DNA of 64,000 bases from Apostichopus japonicus (lineage: Eukaryota; Echinodermata; Holothuroidea; Aspidochirotida; Stichopodidae): NCBI RefSeq assembly GCF_037975245.1, contig NC_092583.1, positions 2,785,264 to 2,849,263 of the forward strand, given 5' to 3'. The position numbers and the translations under genes are program-made. A model generated the notes under the pieces. It saw only the letters and a list, made by a program, of their open reading frames with translations, did no database searches and was not told the DNA's origin. Shown in pieces: positions 1 to 14,101 of the stretch (position 1 is its first letter; each line of letters starts with the position of its first letter).

Positions 1-82
1 CCTATTCCCTCTCCCAATCCTAGTCCCCACCCTGTCTTATCCCCTCCCCCATCCCTCTCTACTCCATCTGTCTACTGCCATT

Positions 83-85
<3 letters not shown>

Positions 86-150
<65 letters not shown>
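86..150. repeat. (TA)n microsatellite
   Basis: About 32 uninterrupted TA dinucleotides lie just past the stop codon of the CSRNP gene, so they would fall in its 3' UTR or downstream flank. No AATAAA is visible on the minus strand between this tract and the stop, so the transcript probably ends beyond the left edge of the window. Confidence 0.95.
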
Positions 151-151
<1 letters not shown>

Positions 152-172
152 TGAATTAAATTCCAACTTACT

Positions 173-3100
173 CTAATCTGCCACAGCTGATTTCAGGATT
201 GGTAAAGTTGTCATTGGTTTGAATATACCAGGTACGGGTGACTCCATTGTACCATCCACAATGAACGCGTCACACTCGACAAGTAATTTCTCCTTTTTTG
301 GCAATTTCTTCTCCCGTCTGGTTATCCCGTCCTGGGATACCCCTAACCCTGAATCATTGCTAGCGTCGCATGGCAACGAGTGCAAGCTGCTCTCCTCCAG
401 ATCGTTCGGAGCGCACGGATCTTCTGTCCCAGAGAACACGGCAGAGTCACTGGAGGAGTCTGACGAGTCCCTCTCCTCCTCTTCCGACAATTTCTTCCTT
501 CCTTCATCCTCTACATCTTCACTATCCTCTAACGGAGTGTCCCCATCCTCCCCCTCCTCCTCCTCCTCTTCTTCCACGACAATGTTGTCATGGTTACCCT
601 CCCTATTGGTACACCCTGCTGACATAGCCCCCGTACTTTCAACTTTCTTTGGAATGGTTCCTTCATCTTTATCTTCTCGTTCGCAATCGAGCGAGCTTTC
701 CTTGTCGGGCATTTCCAGAGAATCCGATCCGTCGCCGACCGAGAAGTACTGCCTCTGCCAAGAGGTGTTCCCTGGCGTTGCTGAGGGGGAGGAGGGCTTG
801 GCTGCTTCCTTGGGAAGGTTCAGGCCCTGTACTGTGTATAAACCAGACGATACTGGAGTAATACTGTTGGTGGCAAGTGCTGTCTCCTTCATTTCCTCGA
901 AAGAGTTTGCAGTCATGGACGAAGTGTACGTTGAATACAATTGGGGACTGATCCCGTCGGTCAGCATTCCCAGTGTCACTGCGGGCTCCTGCCTCGATTT
1001 GACGAGGCTCTGAAATATGGAGCCCATAGGGGGGAGCCCTTGTCCCTCCATGCTTTGGGTTATACTTGGAAATTGCCCAAAAGACTGCAGAGTGGAACTT
1101 TGAGTGAGCTCTGTGTAAGTTTTCCCTGTCTGTTCTTCCCTGTTGTTACCTCCCTCGTTCTCGTCTGGGTACTCTGAGCTTTCTTCCGAAGGTCCCGGAA
1201 ATTCTTGAGCATCATGAAAGTAAAAGTGACCCCCAGCCTGCCCTCCTAGGTGGTCGCCTCCGGACGTCGAACTCGCCTCGGAGCTGGAACTGACACTGTC
1301 CTCTGAACTGTCGTAGCTGGGAGTCGACGATAATCCCACAATACCGCACGACGGATCCCCCTCTACGGGGCTATCGTCCGGATCGTTGAAGTGAAGCTTC
1401 TGGGGTCCGTAACTGGCATTTAGACTTTGGCAAGACTCGATCCTGATGGGGATTCCCCCCTCAGATGATATACTACTATATCCCGGAGACTGGAAGGAAC
1501 TCGACGGGAAACTCGGAAAATGTTCGCTGCGAAAACCGTCGTTATGAAGGTCCTTGCTCAAGGAGTTACTGAAAACGTAGGAACTGGAACTGAAACTACT
1601 CTGCGACGAATCGAGCGACTCAGTTTGGCCCGCAAACTGAGGTTCCCTCTCCGGTGACGAGAGCTCATTGGACGATTCGTTCTCCGAGCCGTAGTCCTCC
1701 CACTCCAACTTCTGCATCGTTGAAATGAAGTGTTCTCTCACCTTGATGGGATTGAACTCTATCCGTCCAAACTCGTTCTGACAATAGTCTTTAGTACAAC
1801 CGCAAGGGAAGGACATCCTGTCCACCTGACATTTGATACCCGCCAGGCTGCACTGGCACTTCTGCGGGTCACAGTAGCCGGCGCAGTCGCACCCGCAAGA
1901 TTCCCTGGAGATGCGAATCTTCTTCAATTCCAGTTTCTCGGTGCGATCTATCTTCCGGACTCCCGAGGTCCTGAGTAACAGCCTCCTCTGCTTCGTCGGT
2001 ACCGGCTGTAGGAAGTAGTAATCGCCGATGGCGATCTGGTTGATTTCTTCCTCCACGTCTTCGTCCAACGCCGTCTCTTGGAAGTCACAGTTGCTCCTGA
2101 GCATCTGATCTCTGCGCCTCTGCAGGAGCTGGCTCTTGAGAGCGGTCCGATGACTCAGCTCTTGCAGTTGGGCAAACTCGGCCAAGGTGAACTTCTGAAT
2201 CGTGTCGTGTTTCGGTGACATTCCTGCAAGACAATTAAGAAGATGAGACCAAAGAGGTGTTTCATGATTTGCCGGTCGGGAAACTGGTTTTTAACCAGTT
2301 TTCATGAAAGGAATAAATGATATGATATCTTGAGGGGCATACCAAAAGGAGCTTTATGAACTTACTTTGATAAATTTTAAGATGCCATTCAATACTTTCA
2401 TTTCAAACAATGAATCTATGACAATTCACTCTGAAATGTGTTTACTGATATGACGATTTGTGCCCGGGTGACCAAATGTTGATGGATCAAAACAAACACA
2501 TTAATGAGGGTTCTGCCAAGTCGGTCCTATCTAGTTCCGTGAAACTCACGAGATCTGTTTTAAGCAGCTTAACTTGTGTTTCCTGATGGATGGAACCCTG
2601 AACTAGTCAATCAATTTTAGCAGCTTGTTGGTATGCAAGTTCATCGTGCCTCTTCTCGGTTTGTGAGCACTTTCGGGTGACTGTGTTACTTCATTTCCGA
2701 GATTGTTAAACCATGCAGAAATCCTGCAGAGCCCGATTACTCACGCAACATTAACCTCCACGGCCAGGTTGACGAAACCTAGGAGGGTGTCCGAGACGGA
2801 GTAAATGCAACTCTTACATTCTGTTCACTTATCAGACCATTTTGATTAGTTAGCAGAATAATTTAGGGGAAACGGAAGTTATCAAATTAAACGAGTGACA
2901 AATACGCTTAGCCCTGTTACTGGCCTTACCAAGAGTAGCTCCACCTTGGCTGGGGACAGACGTAAAGCCCTGAGACCGAGGAAAATAAAAGACCGTCACA
3001 CCGTCAAATGAAACCCTTTTCTTTCTTCGCTTCTTCAATGGGGTGCCATCTTCTACGTGGGAAACACAATATATATATATATATATGTACAAGCAATGTG

Positions 3101-3804
3101 TATTAAAATGATCAAAGACACAGAGTGGAAAATCAGAAACAAGCGTTGAATTTATCAAAGAAAGCGCTGACAAAAAACATGGGAATATAAGCTGTGTGTA
3201 CGGTTGTGTGATTACCAAACATAAAAGGGAAATACATATGTTTTGTGACGCGATAAAATATTAGATAAATTATTCCACATTTGCATGCCAAGAGTTCTTT
3301 CAAATTCCATCAAGAATGAATTAAATAGAATTCTGCTTTAGAATTCTGCTTTTTAAGAACTCATTTATCTACAGAGCAGCCATTTATATTCAAAAATGGG
3401 TTCTTAGAATCTCTGTTATCATCCTTTTAATCTTTCAAACTTCTAATCCTCCATCTTATTTCTTATTTGTTCATGCTTTCATGATTGTACATTTTTACGT
3501 CTTTTATGTATCATTATTATCTGTCCTATTTGTAAATTTTGCAATTTATACTGGAATAAAGAAATTGAATTAAATACGTAAAAAAATTTTTTTTTTTAAA
3601 GTTGAATGTCAATGAACGTCCATTCAATCTGTAAATTTACTGATATTGATTTAATATATTACCTTTTCTCTCCATAATGATTGGCTTGTAGTTTTTCTCG
3701 TTACCAAGGATTAATGACTCCTCGTCACAGGATCCTTCCTCGTCTTCCTGCTCCTCCGGTTTCCTCTTCAGTGTCTGTGAAATCTCCTTGGTAACTGTTG
3801 CCAT
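173..3804 (-). CDS. CSRNP: Cysteine/serine-rich nuclear protein (CSRNP/AXUD1 family), 3 coding exons
   Basis: The spliced product is 771 aa from exons 3804-3663, 3052-2930 and 2223-173 (TAG stop). Both junctions are phase 1, with GT donors and AG acceptors. Seen: a basic nuclear-localisation-like run KKRRKKR (residues 54-60); the family signature [20 protein letters not shown] (63-82); a cysteine cluster at 198-236 with [15 protein letters not shown] and PCGC; then a serine-rich, acidic C-terminal half with a run of seven Glu. Known for the family: CSRNP1-3 and Drosophila Axud1 are nuclear, DNA-binding transcriptional regulators linked to Axin/Wnt, TGF-beta and apoptosis. The family identity is secure. 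Which vertebrate paralogue it matches cannot be said, and a single pre-duplication orthologue is likely. The ATG at 2221 that opens the long frame is internal (Met90), because the signature motif lies upstream of it. A possible AG acceptor at 3861-3860 hints at a further upstream 5' UTR exon. Confidence 0.95.
2930..3052 (-). CDS. CSRNP: CSRNP coding exon 2 (signature motif)
   Basis: A 123-nt exon with acceptor ...CACGTAG and donor CTTG|GTAAGG. It carries the NLS-like basic run and the most conserved CSRNP block ([19 protein letters not shown]). It joins exon 3 as Gly89-Met90, with the glycine codon split G/GA. Confidence 0.95.
3360..3600 (+). mobile_element. Possible LINE 3' tail in CSRNP intron 1
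   Basis: An AT-rich stretch ends in AATAAAGAAATTGAATTAAAT followed by A/T runs, a terminus often seen at 3' ends of CR1/L2-type elements. No coding remnant is readable, so this is weak. It would lie antisense to the host gene. Confidence 0.3.
3663..3804 (-). CDS. CSRNP: CSRNP coding exon 1
   Basis: It begins [20 protein letters not shown] and runs 47 codons plus one base, ending AAAAG|GTAATA. The region is acidic and low in complexity. The start is chosen because it is the first ATG in frame with exon 2 and the exon has a clean donor. The N-terminal half of the protein would be missed without exons 1 and 2. Confidence 0.85.
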
Positions 3805-4696
3805 GTTACCCTTTGTTGTCTGGTGAAAGGCTATGGAATCATGGGTGGGCTAGCAGTACCTTAAAATTAATAAGCACCTTTGGTTTCTGCAGTCATGATG
3901 AATTTAATATATGAATTCTGAGAAAATACAAAACAAAACAAAAATAGAACAGTTAAGCAAAAATATCACAAAATTATGGCTATAGATATTGTATGTGTTG
4001 ACATTATCTTAGGCTTAGGTGAGGCTTAGAATCCCACCTCACCATTTGATAAACACTACTTTGGAAGCCTCTTCACCCTTCCCCCTCCCCCTTTATATTT
4101 CCTTCACATCCTTCCCTCCCCCCTCCCCAATCCCCTCCTTAATTCTTTCCAGAAGTTTCATTCAGGTGTTGAACACAGCCCATAAACTTACATTATCTAT
4201 TTTCTAATACTGAAAAACATTCTAGCAAAATCTATCAGAATCCAGGAATGGGTGTTCACTCCTTGTGGATTGAGACTATTTGAGACATTTTTACTTCTAA
4301 GGAATCATATCAAAATCTGAGCCAAGGTATCATTCTCCATTCTCCTTGTACCCTCACTGGGAAACCTGATCATTATGTGCATACTTTACACCACATTGCA
4401 TCTAATAAGATGTTGCGGACACCCACACATCTTAGACAGGGAAAAAAATGGGGAATCAAGCCCTTGAGAGTGAAACTGAAACCGATTCTTTTAAATACGA
4501 AAGGTGGAATCAATTTGTGCAAAAGTATCAGATATGGCATTCACTAACATACAAAAAGGTGGTACAACAGAGTTTGAACTACAGTAGGACTAGACACATT
4601 ACGTAGTCAATGAATGTTTGTCGGCTGTGACCTTTCTTCGGTATTCCGATATGCGTACTATCCAAACCCCCCATGTCCCTTTCCACCATTTGTTTG

Positions 4697-5150
4697 ACAT
4701 ACACTGGCACAGGGGGTGGGGGAGCGGAAAAATGCCAAACACTGCTTAACTGTCTAATACATTCTATAGCTTCTGTATTTCCATATGCATCCTATCTCCC
4801 CCATCCCACCCCACCCCACCCCACCAACTCTTCCCAACTACTATTTACCTATTGCTTTTCTTTACATACACTGGCACAGGGGGTGGGGGAGCGGAAAAAT
4901 GCCAAACACTGCTTAACTGTCTAATACATTCTATAGCTTTTGTATTTCCATATGCATCCTATCTCCCCCATCCCATCCCACCCCACCCCACCCCACCCCA
5001 CCAACTCTTCCCATCTACTATTTACCTATTACTTTTCTTTACATACACTGGCACAGGGGGTGGGGGAGCAGAAAAATGCCAAACACTGCTTAACTGTCTA
5101 ATACATTCTATAGCTTCTGTATTTCCATATGCATCCTATCTATCCTATCA
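4697..5150. repeat. Three-copy tandem repeat, unit 167-177 bp
   Basis: Copies start at about 4697, 4864 and 5041 with ACATACACTGGCACAGGGGG. Each ends in a CCCCACC-rich stretch that differs in length between copies, which explains the unequal units. A degenerate fourth fragment (CCATATGCAT...CACCCCC) follows near 5230. Plus-strand open frames here are only the repeat read through. Confidence 0.9.
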
Positions 5151-5374
5151 GTAAATCCTATTCTGTAATGAAACAGTAACAATATATGGCAAAATATGTA
5201 CTGCCAAACATATTTTATAAGTTATGTAATTCCATATGCATCATATCTCACCCCCTCCGGCCCTCCCCTAACCCCCCGGCCCCTATCCTCCCAAACTACT
5301 ACTATCCATTCCCACATTCCTTGATAAACACTGCAATACCTTCTGACCAATTGACTACAGTAATAGCTACTTTA

Positions 5375-5490
5375 GCCTGTATGGATTTGATGTTGTTTGT
5401 AACGTGGACAACAGCCTGCATGGATCCGACGTTGCATATAACATGTGGACAACAGCCTGCATGGATTTGATGTTGTATGTCACACACTGA
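5375..5490. repeat. Three-copy ~45-bp tandem repeat
   Basis: The unit contains GACAACAGCCTGCATGGAT, TTGATGTTG or CCGACGTTG, and an AACGTGG/ACATGTGG variant. Units diverge by several substitutions. Confidence 0.8.
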
Positions 5491-8400
5491 CAACTGATCT
5501 CATAATGTAATGTGCATGGTATGGAGGGGGAGAGGGTGGGTGGGTAGGTAATAGAAGGGAGTGATAAGTGGAAGGGAGGGGGATGGGAATGAGAAGAAGG
5601 TAGAGGATGAGGACTTTTCTGTATCTTTCACATTAACATAATAAAGGCAAACCCTGAACAGAAAACCTTGGGCCATTTTATGAAAGTAAATTACCACAAG
5701 GGTAATGAGAAAAAAAAGAGGAAAATATGTAAGCATCAATTGCTGGGGTAAAGTAAAGAGAGGAAGAGGCAAGGGCCAAGAACAAATGCCAGTACTTTTG
5801 CCAACATCAACCCTTCAAGCATTATAACTGAATTAATTTTAACTAAAATTTACACAGAAACATTTAATGCGTTAAAAAATGGTTTCCATATGCTCGTCAT
5901 CGACACAATTGTCATTCTCTTTGAGCATTTATAATTACAATATACACATTCAACTCACATATCACACAGTCGTTGCTAAGTAACAGCAGGACGTATGGCT
6001 ACGACAAAAGCATTCGAATCCCGTTACATAAAACACAAAGACACCTGATTGAACTACTCATATGCCTACAATTAAATACCAGTAATGTACATTCCCACAC
6101 TGCATTGAATTCCGTAGAGGTAGAGTGTTACGATCTTCTTGAAAGACGATGGGAAAAACAAATCCACTTATTAAAACTTAACTGTACAGACTAACCTTTT
6201 CCGTCTTGTGTGAACTAGTTAAACCCCAACAGAGAGAATTATTCTTCTAATGAACAAGGAGGCTGCGTTAGATGTAACCCAAAGCGCCCATTAACAAATG
6301 ATGCATGTTTCACAATCTATTACACAACTCTAATTGCCGTTCACTACGTCTACACCTCGTACATTAAAACCTCGCTGATCGCAAAGCACTTCCACGGCCG
6401 TCTCTCCTTGTGACAGAACCTCTCTCTCTCTCTGAATGTATGATGATTATTTATTTTTTCTCCATCTTCCCCCAATGACATAAAACAACTCTGCAATGAA
6501 TTTGACTCTGATGACGGGGACGGTTGCCATGGCATCCTGATGAGATGATGCCGAGGTTTCTACACGTTTTTTACGTGGCCTATAACGAAGGTGTATATAC
6601 ATGTACATACTGTACAGAGTACAACACAGTATGCACGGCACAGGCAGATGAGGAGGAAGAGGAGGAGTAGGAGAAAATGGACAAGGCATAAATTGAAGAG
6701 TAGGTACATAATTATTACAAACAATCCCAAGCAGGTAGATTAAATGAGGCCGGCACGGTGTGAATTGTAACGGAATCTCCTCACAGAGTTGTCGAGGAGG
6801 AGGATGCAATGACGATGAATGAATATGGAGGCTTTTTTTTCTTTTTTTTTTCCTTTCTATTTACACTGACAGGATTTCTAGGAATTTATGAGAACTGACC
6901 GTCAATTTGCAATCCAGAGGGGTTTACTGTTGCATCGGTGACGTTTAAAGCAACGATGTGTTTGATTATGTCGGTGTAGGCATCACGAAAGACGATAGGA
7001 AGCAATTACTTTTCTGTCGGTTTTTGGTGCGAATCGGAAGTGTAGAGAGAATGTACATAACGTGTTCATACAATCAGCAAGTAGAGTGGGTTGAGTGGTT
7101 AATTATACTGTACAGTAGCAATAGGAAATATTAAAACAGAACACTTTGCATAGAGTCAAGTTGCATTTTGTAACTGAATTCTTCACAATCTGATTGTCTT
7201 GGGGTTACGTTCTGTAATATATATACTCGACTGGTATATATAAAAATAATATATATAATTCTCCAAGAGGGACAACAAAATAATTACCCAATAAATCACA
7301 GACAATCAGAGATAATTCATAATTTTAACCGACTCCCATTTAAGAGATATATACCCTAGTTTAACAAGTCATGTCAAGAACATGCCATATTTTTAATGGG
7401 TGATTTCATACGGCCACTGCAAAGGGAAATCTTTTCTTTTACCTTTTGAAATTCCTTTAAAAATCTGAAACGTAATGAAGTATTCACAGACGAAGTATTC
7501 AAAAAATGGTACCATCATTTAGGTCATGTAAAGAATTTAAAAAACGGATGGCTACATTATAATACAATGACCATATTTTTGTCCAGGAAAACCATGGACA
7601 TATTGATGTTGATAACCCTCGCCTCCACACCCCCCCCCACCCTCCTTCATCCCCCTCATATTGAAATCAAGGTTTAGTACCTTCACTGTAATTTTAATGA
7701 CAGGCATTTTGAGGCTCTCTCCATGTTTTGATGGTCTGATGTTTTTGAATGCTTAATGTTAGAACACCTCATCCAAACACTATTTAGTCTGAAGATACAA
7801 AATCTTGAAGGCCGCTGGAAGCCTTATTACTCATCACTAAATGGAAAACGATGCTGTGCGTGAAATACAGGCTATATGAAAATATTAAATGATCTGGGTT
7901 GCCTTTTTCTGTGAGCCATGTTACTGAAATTTACATTTGTATTGCTTACAGTAAACAATCACCACTTAGTCTGTACAGTTCCAGCTTCTGGATGGTAGGC
8001 CAAACAGGTAAACTGAAATTATATACCTTTTTACAAATTTCAGGGATAATCCTGGGGATGGTAAATAAAATCCGGGGACACTTTTAAGCTGGGTGCGGCA
8101 CTTGATATCCAGGGACTTTCCCTGGGAATCAGGAACATCTGTTATAACTACCCCAGTACCTTGATTAGATTAAGTGATATCCAGTTTTGGATACATATAT
8201 ATACGTAGCTTGGTCATTACAAGCAGCAATGAGTCAACACAAATTACAGCTTAAAATTATAAAATCATTCCATTCTCAGTAAATCCAACATTTATCGAGA
8301 TTTATTAAGCTATGAAGTAGAGTATGAAGTAATAAAAATAAAAGTGTCTAATCTTTAGTCCTCAAATTTTGCTAGATTTATTGCTCATTTCAAATTGAAT

Positions 8401-10072
8401 TCTGGGATCAGCATAAATTCACTTTTGTTTTACTGTTCTAGGACATTTAATATTCTATAATGCTGTTACTGAATAAAATTTAAACAAAACATTAAAATAA
8501 AAACCCTTCAATTTCAATGCCTCATGGGAAGACATCTTCTGCCCTAATCTTAGCAGCTACAATACAATGAAATGATCTTTTTCAGGAAATCCAAGGACAT
8601 GATATTCAAGGACATGTTATTTATGCCCACTCCATCGTTGACATGGGAGGGCAGAATCTACACAATACGGGACAGGTGGGATTTTGCCGGCATAAATCAA
8701 TGTTTATTGCTGTTTCCAGGATCATGGCAAACTAACCAAAATTCTGTAATAATCATCCAAAAACAGGCATTTCTGTTCAAATTTAAATTATGCTGGACCT
8801 TTAAAAAAAAAAAAAATTTGAGAATTATTTCCCCAGACTTGTTTAACGATCCATGACAGAACATGTAATCTGAGGTCAATTTTTATCACCAGATGGTACA
8901 TGATATCCAGGGACCGTCCCCAGAAATAGGGGAATTAAGCAACAGCCACCGAATCACAAATATCAGTTTCAGTTTATATTGATTCGCTCTGAATATATAT
9001 CCCTCCCTCCCCCCCCCCTCCCCCTGGAAGAGGAGAAAGAGAATTGTACCAGGGACTTGCTATTCTAACAGCCCCTTGCTTGTACACAATGAAACATGTA
9101 TTCATAAACATCTGCATATTAAATGTAGGGTAGTAGACTATTAAAAAGAACAAGAACTACAACAACGACAACACAAGAAGAAACGGGGGGGGGGGAAGGG
9201 GGGGGAAGAAGAAGGAATGATATTTAAACAAACTAGTATGCTGAACAGCACAACAGGCAATTTGTCAAGGTACATGTGGATCTACCCCCAAAAAACAACA
9301 TTAGACCAAAAAAAAAATACACTTCAACACTATATACACACAAAAACAACACTACACTGCTATATGATCCTACATCTACATGGGTACAATATGCTAATAA
9401 TCAAACTTTATAAATGGATGACACTGAACCACCAGTCAATATTTGCAGATAAGACATGTATATATAACATACACACACGTCTACTACGTAGTCTCTCTTA
9501 AAAGCGATTCTCCGTCTCCATAGAGACCACCAATGTTTCTTCCAGCAACATATTGACAAGGAACAGACAATTTATACACATAATCCAATAGACTGTCAGA
9601 ACATTTGACCTTGTATAGACACTGGAAGGAAGGAAGATGTTATGTCTAATGTATACACAGTAGTTAAACTGAGAGTGAGAGTGATATCAACAATAAATAT
9701 AGCATACTGGTAGCATGCTGAAGTGTTGAATAATGTGTATAGAGAGGGGGTGGTGGATCAAACTATCATTAATCAACAGATACTCATGTCACAGGCAGAC
9801 AGTGGGCAGATTATCTTTCATTGTACAAACATGAAGTTGGGCTTCAACAGTCAGAAATCAGATTATCTAGTGATGTATGATGAGGGGGGGAAGGGAAGAG
9901 AGAATATAACAACAATACGAGGGTGGCCGCTGACATGACATAAAACATGGAGGAGGTGCACATCAAGGACCGCAGGGTGACTTGCACACATGTATCCATG
10001 ACTACAGGAGACGTCTATGACTGAGATGATATGGACTGCTGCTCTGCAAGAGGGACTTTTTTGAAAGCTTGC

Positions 10073-10094
10073 GGGGGGGGGGGGGGGGGGGGGG
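10073..10094. repeat. 22-base poly-G run
   Basis: An uninterrupted G22 on the plus strand, capable of forming a G-quadruplex. A minus-strand frame across it would encode a run of prolines and is not a gene. Length may be unreliable in the assembly. Confidence 0.9.
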
Positions 10095-10744
10095 ACACAG
10101 ACACATTTTATAACCAAACATATTTTTCAATACAGTTAATATGAAGCTCCACAGATCCTTTTAACTGACATACTAAACTTAAATTGTAGACTTCTTGTTT
10201 TCACCAGTAGTAAGGGAACATGTAGACTGTATTAACACAAACCCAGTACACTAACACACAAGTAGTGTTCTCACACATCTAGGTATAGGGTTCCCTAACA
10301 ATCAAATGCACATTTGTTAGTCTTGCTCCAAAATTCTTTCACTAGAAATGCTGGATACGTGGATGCGTCCAGTGAGAGGTCATGCCATATGGAGGACAGT
10401 CGCTAGCAACAAATATTAATTTCATAGGGACTTTTTGATCATCAATTACTACTGTGAATTGCATAGAACTGTTTACTTACTACAATATACGGTAGCAGTT
10501 TCCACTCAATAAAACATGACGACCCATGAAGTTTCCAAATCTGGTTGAATTCATAAGTAACAATTAGCTATTCAAAACAAATCAGCTTCTCGAATGGCTC
10601 TCTGTATAAGAATTGTAGATATCTACTGTACATGCCTTCTATACAGGAAATGTATCTAAGATATTGGTACTATGATGACCTAAACATTTTTAAAGTGTTT
10701 GAAATGCAAAGGGTAGTATTTCGCTATGTACCGTTAGTAATGTA

Positions 10745-10769
10745 TCACCATCATCATCATCATCATCAT
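10745..10769. repeat. (CAT)n microsatellite
   Basis: Eight or so CAT triplets. They yield His or Asp runs in overlapping short frames that have no other protein-like content. Confidence 0.9.
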
Positions 10770-11223
10770 AAATGCACATTCTGCATTGACCAGCATGCTG
10801 ATATTGAATGTCTCTAGTGTACAAATGACGTTGACACATCCTACCTGTTGAATGCTTTAAAAACGGTGAACACGATATGCATCCTATTTTTAACTTTAAT
10901 GATACAGTCGACATAAATACATGTGTAAAGATTAGCTTGTACAGGAAATGACAGGAAACTATTCAATACATAGGCATATGCATGCATGCATTTTCTGTGC
11001 AATCTGCCATTCTTCAGTTTTTGAGTGTAATATTCAGTGTGTAGTGTAAATAGGTACAATACTGTGTGTGCAGTCAAGATACATGATGTAAAATAATTAT
11101 GAGTCATCACAAATTTATATTAAACACAAGTTACACAACATTCTTAAATATTCATTCTTAATCACTCTACTTAAATACAAATATATTGGAGATGGCAGTG
11201 TTCAAGTTACCTTCTACAGACCA

Positions 11224-11248
11224 TTTTTTTTTTTTTTTTTTTTTTTTT
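11224..11248. repeat. Poly-T run (T25)
   Basis: A T25 tract followed by GGAGGGGAGGG. It could be the reversed poly-A tail of a retroposed sequence on the minus strand, but I see no element body. Confidence 0.8.
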
Positions 11249-12227
11249 GGAGGGGAGGGTTACTAAAAACTTGTTATGCACTATTTGTCAAGAGATAACC
11301 CTTTTTGAAAAAGATGCATATCATGTGATGTTGCAGAATATTTATGCTAATTCACACTGAATGTGCATTGCATTACTCTCACGAGCAGTTTTCAGTAAAA
11401 TCAATATTCTTTCGTTTATGTCTGTCCTATTAATGACCCCTTGCTTCATTTCATAGTTTTCACTTCACAATTCCATTTACACATGAAACAATTTTGATTT
11501 CATAGTCATCAACCCCCAACCCCCCCAGCCTCTCTCCCTAGTTGAAATCAAGCTCTCCTCAATTTTGGTTCTTGTTTATTACTGCTTCCATCCGATGAAA
11601 GGTCGGTCTACTTTTTTTGGCCCTCCCTACCAATTTCTTTCCAATTTATCTTCATCGATTCGTCCAAAAAAACATTTCCAACCAGATTGGGCTGCACGGA
11701 ACAGGAATATGTACATGTCCCCTACACATCTAGAGTTTAACAATTATAACTGCCACACTGTGAAACCGCCATACGTGTTAAACATAAAACGGAATTCTAT
11801 GCAGCATCAAACAATCCAGTTTCTCTTTCAACTTTTCATTTTACATATATTATATTATAACCTAACCCATGCTTCATCATCCATCAATACAGAAAGATAA
11901 TCATAAATGTATTGTAGTACAAATATGTCAAACCATATTTGATTTCACTTTTGGTTTTACTTTGTAATATTTATCTAAAATTTGGTTAATCAGTACTTAC
12001 AGTATTATAACTTCACCATTATCAGCACACGTTGATCCTACGGTAGATTCAGTAGTGGAATCAATGAATAACCAGCCTGACCCAAACCGATGGATACAGA
12101 CAGATTCCCCAAAAACTTACCGGTTTGGGGATTTACGAGCGATGATTCTTACTTGTCTCCCCACTCCACATCTGCACTTTCCCATCTTCCTAACTACACA
12201 TTGGAACATTTTTAGCATCGCGCCCTC

Positions 12228-12615
12228 GCTCCCTGGACATAGGCGTGGGAGGCGGGGGGGGGGGGGGCTGGGGGGCTGCAGCGCCCCAAACATAATATTT
12301 TGTGAAAATTCGGGCAATATGCTGAGAATTTTTTGGGCACCTACTGAAAGAAGAATAATCTGTAATGTATATTTCAATGGTTAAACTTAAATTATTATCA
12401 TCATTATTATTGTAACGACTTCCCCAATAATTCTAACCAATATGGAAAGGTAATAAGATGGAAAATGATTGTATGTTATTGGCATGTGATGTAATAACTG
12501 ATGAATGCCTATATGATATGCAAATTAAGACGAAAAATTTTGGTTATATTTTTCGGGCAAGTCGTTACAGCCCCCCAATTCAAATTAGGCTCCTACGCCT
12601 ACGTCCCTGGACAAC
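12228..12615. mobile_element. MITE-like element with terminal inverted repeats
   Basis: The left end CCCTGGACATAGGCGTGGGA mirrors the right end, whose reverse complement is CCAGGGACGTAGGCGTAGGA. The body has a G-run and AT-rich sequence with no transposase frame. Inner motifs are repeated in opposite orientation near both ends (TTCGGGCAATATG... and ...TTTTTCGGGCAAGTCG). The superfamily cannot be told without the target duplication, which is unclear. Confidence 0.6.
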
Positions 12616-14101
12616 GCCCATGTACCCCTCTTTCCGTTCTACCATCCAGGTTACTTTGTTCTTAAAGCCTATCTTTTGCTCCTTTGTTTATTTGCTCTTT
12701 TGTTTTGCTCCTTGCTTACTATTCTTGGGTCATCAAAATGACTTGCAATCTTCTTGTGATATGGAACGAACTTGGATTTTTACTGTACACTGTACGTTGG
12801 TCATAATTCAGAACCTGCATTAACTTGCCATACTGCAATTAACTAGACATTCTGCTACTAAACGTTCTTCAGTTCTTTCCTGAATACAGAGGGGTTAGTG
12901 TCCTGGTCCAAATTTTAGCTGCTATAAAACCAGTTCAGGTTAAGTAAAACAATTGGTTTGTTTTTGTTGACATAGTTAAAACTATTCAATCCAACCATAA
13001 TATACATTATGTACATATGTTTAGCCATTTCAAAACAGTATTTTTTTAAAACTAATAATATACTTCCTAAAGTGCCTATCGTATGTGTGATATGTAATTA
13101 CAGATCACATGTTGAAGTGAACAGAACGATACGCATAGCCGGATTTCCTTGTGGGAAGTCAGCTAATGTGTTACCAGGAAATGAATAAATTACCTTCAGA
13201 CAGCATGGTATGTTAATTACATGTATGTACATACATATATATACCTCCAATATATACCCATACTGTGCTCCTTGTAAAATTACAGTACATTGACTCTTTA
13301 TTAGTGAAATTTATAATTACTCAAATCAAATTTTCATATTTGAAAATTTGACCAATTTTTGCATACAAAATGAATGTTGAACATTTCCATATGGACTAAT
13401 TATTGTAAAAGGTCCTCTGTTTTTCCTTGACACTGGTCTCAGTTTTGACACAAAATTTATGCATTTAGATCAAAAGTTTGTAAGCAACCTAAACAAACTA
13501 CAGTACCCTTCTTCAGAAAGTGCAATGACCTCCAAGGGATGGATGCCGAACACCGCAAGAGTTTATATTTATGAACATTGCTTGCAATCTTGACATACCA
13601 TAATAACAAGAGGGGTATGTTTATCTGTCCATGCCAGGGATCTACGTGTATCTTTACGGCCCTACAACATTCTCGTAATTGCCGCATCGTTAACGACGTA
13701 ATTAAACCAGCATAGCTTAAACGTAATTAACCCCTCCTGATGTTTGTACAGAAGCAGTAATTGAACAAGATAAACTATTGGATGGATAGCAGTAAAGTCG
13801 TTAATATCTGGTCACAGCGTGACAGCTATATAAGACAGATATTAAACGATATCGTCTTCCTCATCTCTGCATGGTTGCTTCAGAAAGACCCTGACATTGT
13901 GCCATCTCTTGAACTTGGATTTTTATCTACCATACTATTAGAGTTGTCTGGTTTGATAGACAGGATCCACGTGAAGGACCAAAAGAAGCCAACTGTTCAG
14001 TTTTTGTGACCTGTACTAAATTCTTCCAAGAGAGTTCGAGAACAGTGGACGTCCAAACTATTTCTTTTAACGAGATACGTACTACGAATACAATATATCG
14101 A

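Noticed and set aside
219-1013. 264-codon plus-strand frame, Ser/Pro-rich, opposite CSRNP exon 3
   Set aside because: It is the antisense shadow of the acidic, serine-rich CSRNP C-terminus; no motif or splice context of its own.
2850-3218. 122-codon minus frame treated as a separate gene
   Set aside because: Only 3052-2930 is coding (CSRNP exon 2); the rest is intron, including an ATAT repeat that gives an Ile/Tyr run.
4673-5154. Two overlapping frames with the repeated motif TYTGTGGGGAEKC
   Set aside because: They read through the three-copy tandem repeat; different copies continue in the same frame only by length coincidence.
6350-6809. Minus frames near 6.4-6.8 kb as upstream CSRNP exons
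   Set aside because: Composition is low-complexity (CT- and GGA-rich) and no donor joins in frame to the exon at 3804, which already has a good start codon.
10632-10914. Frames with His or Asp homopolymers
   Set aside because: Produced by the CAT microsatellite.
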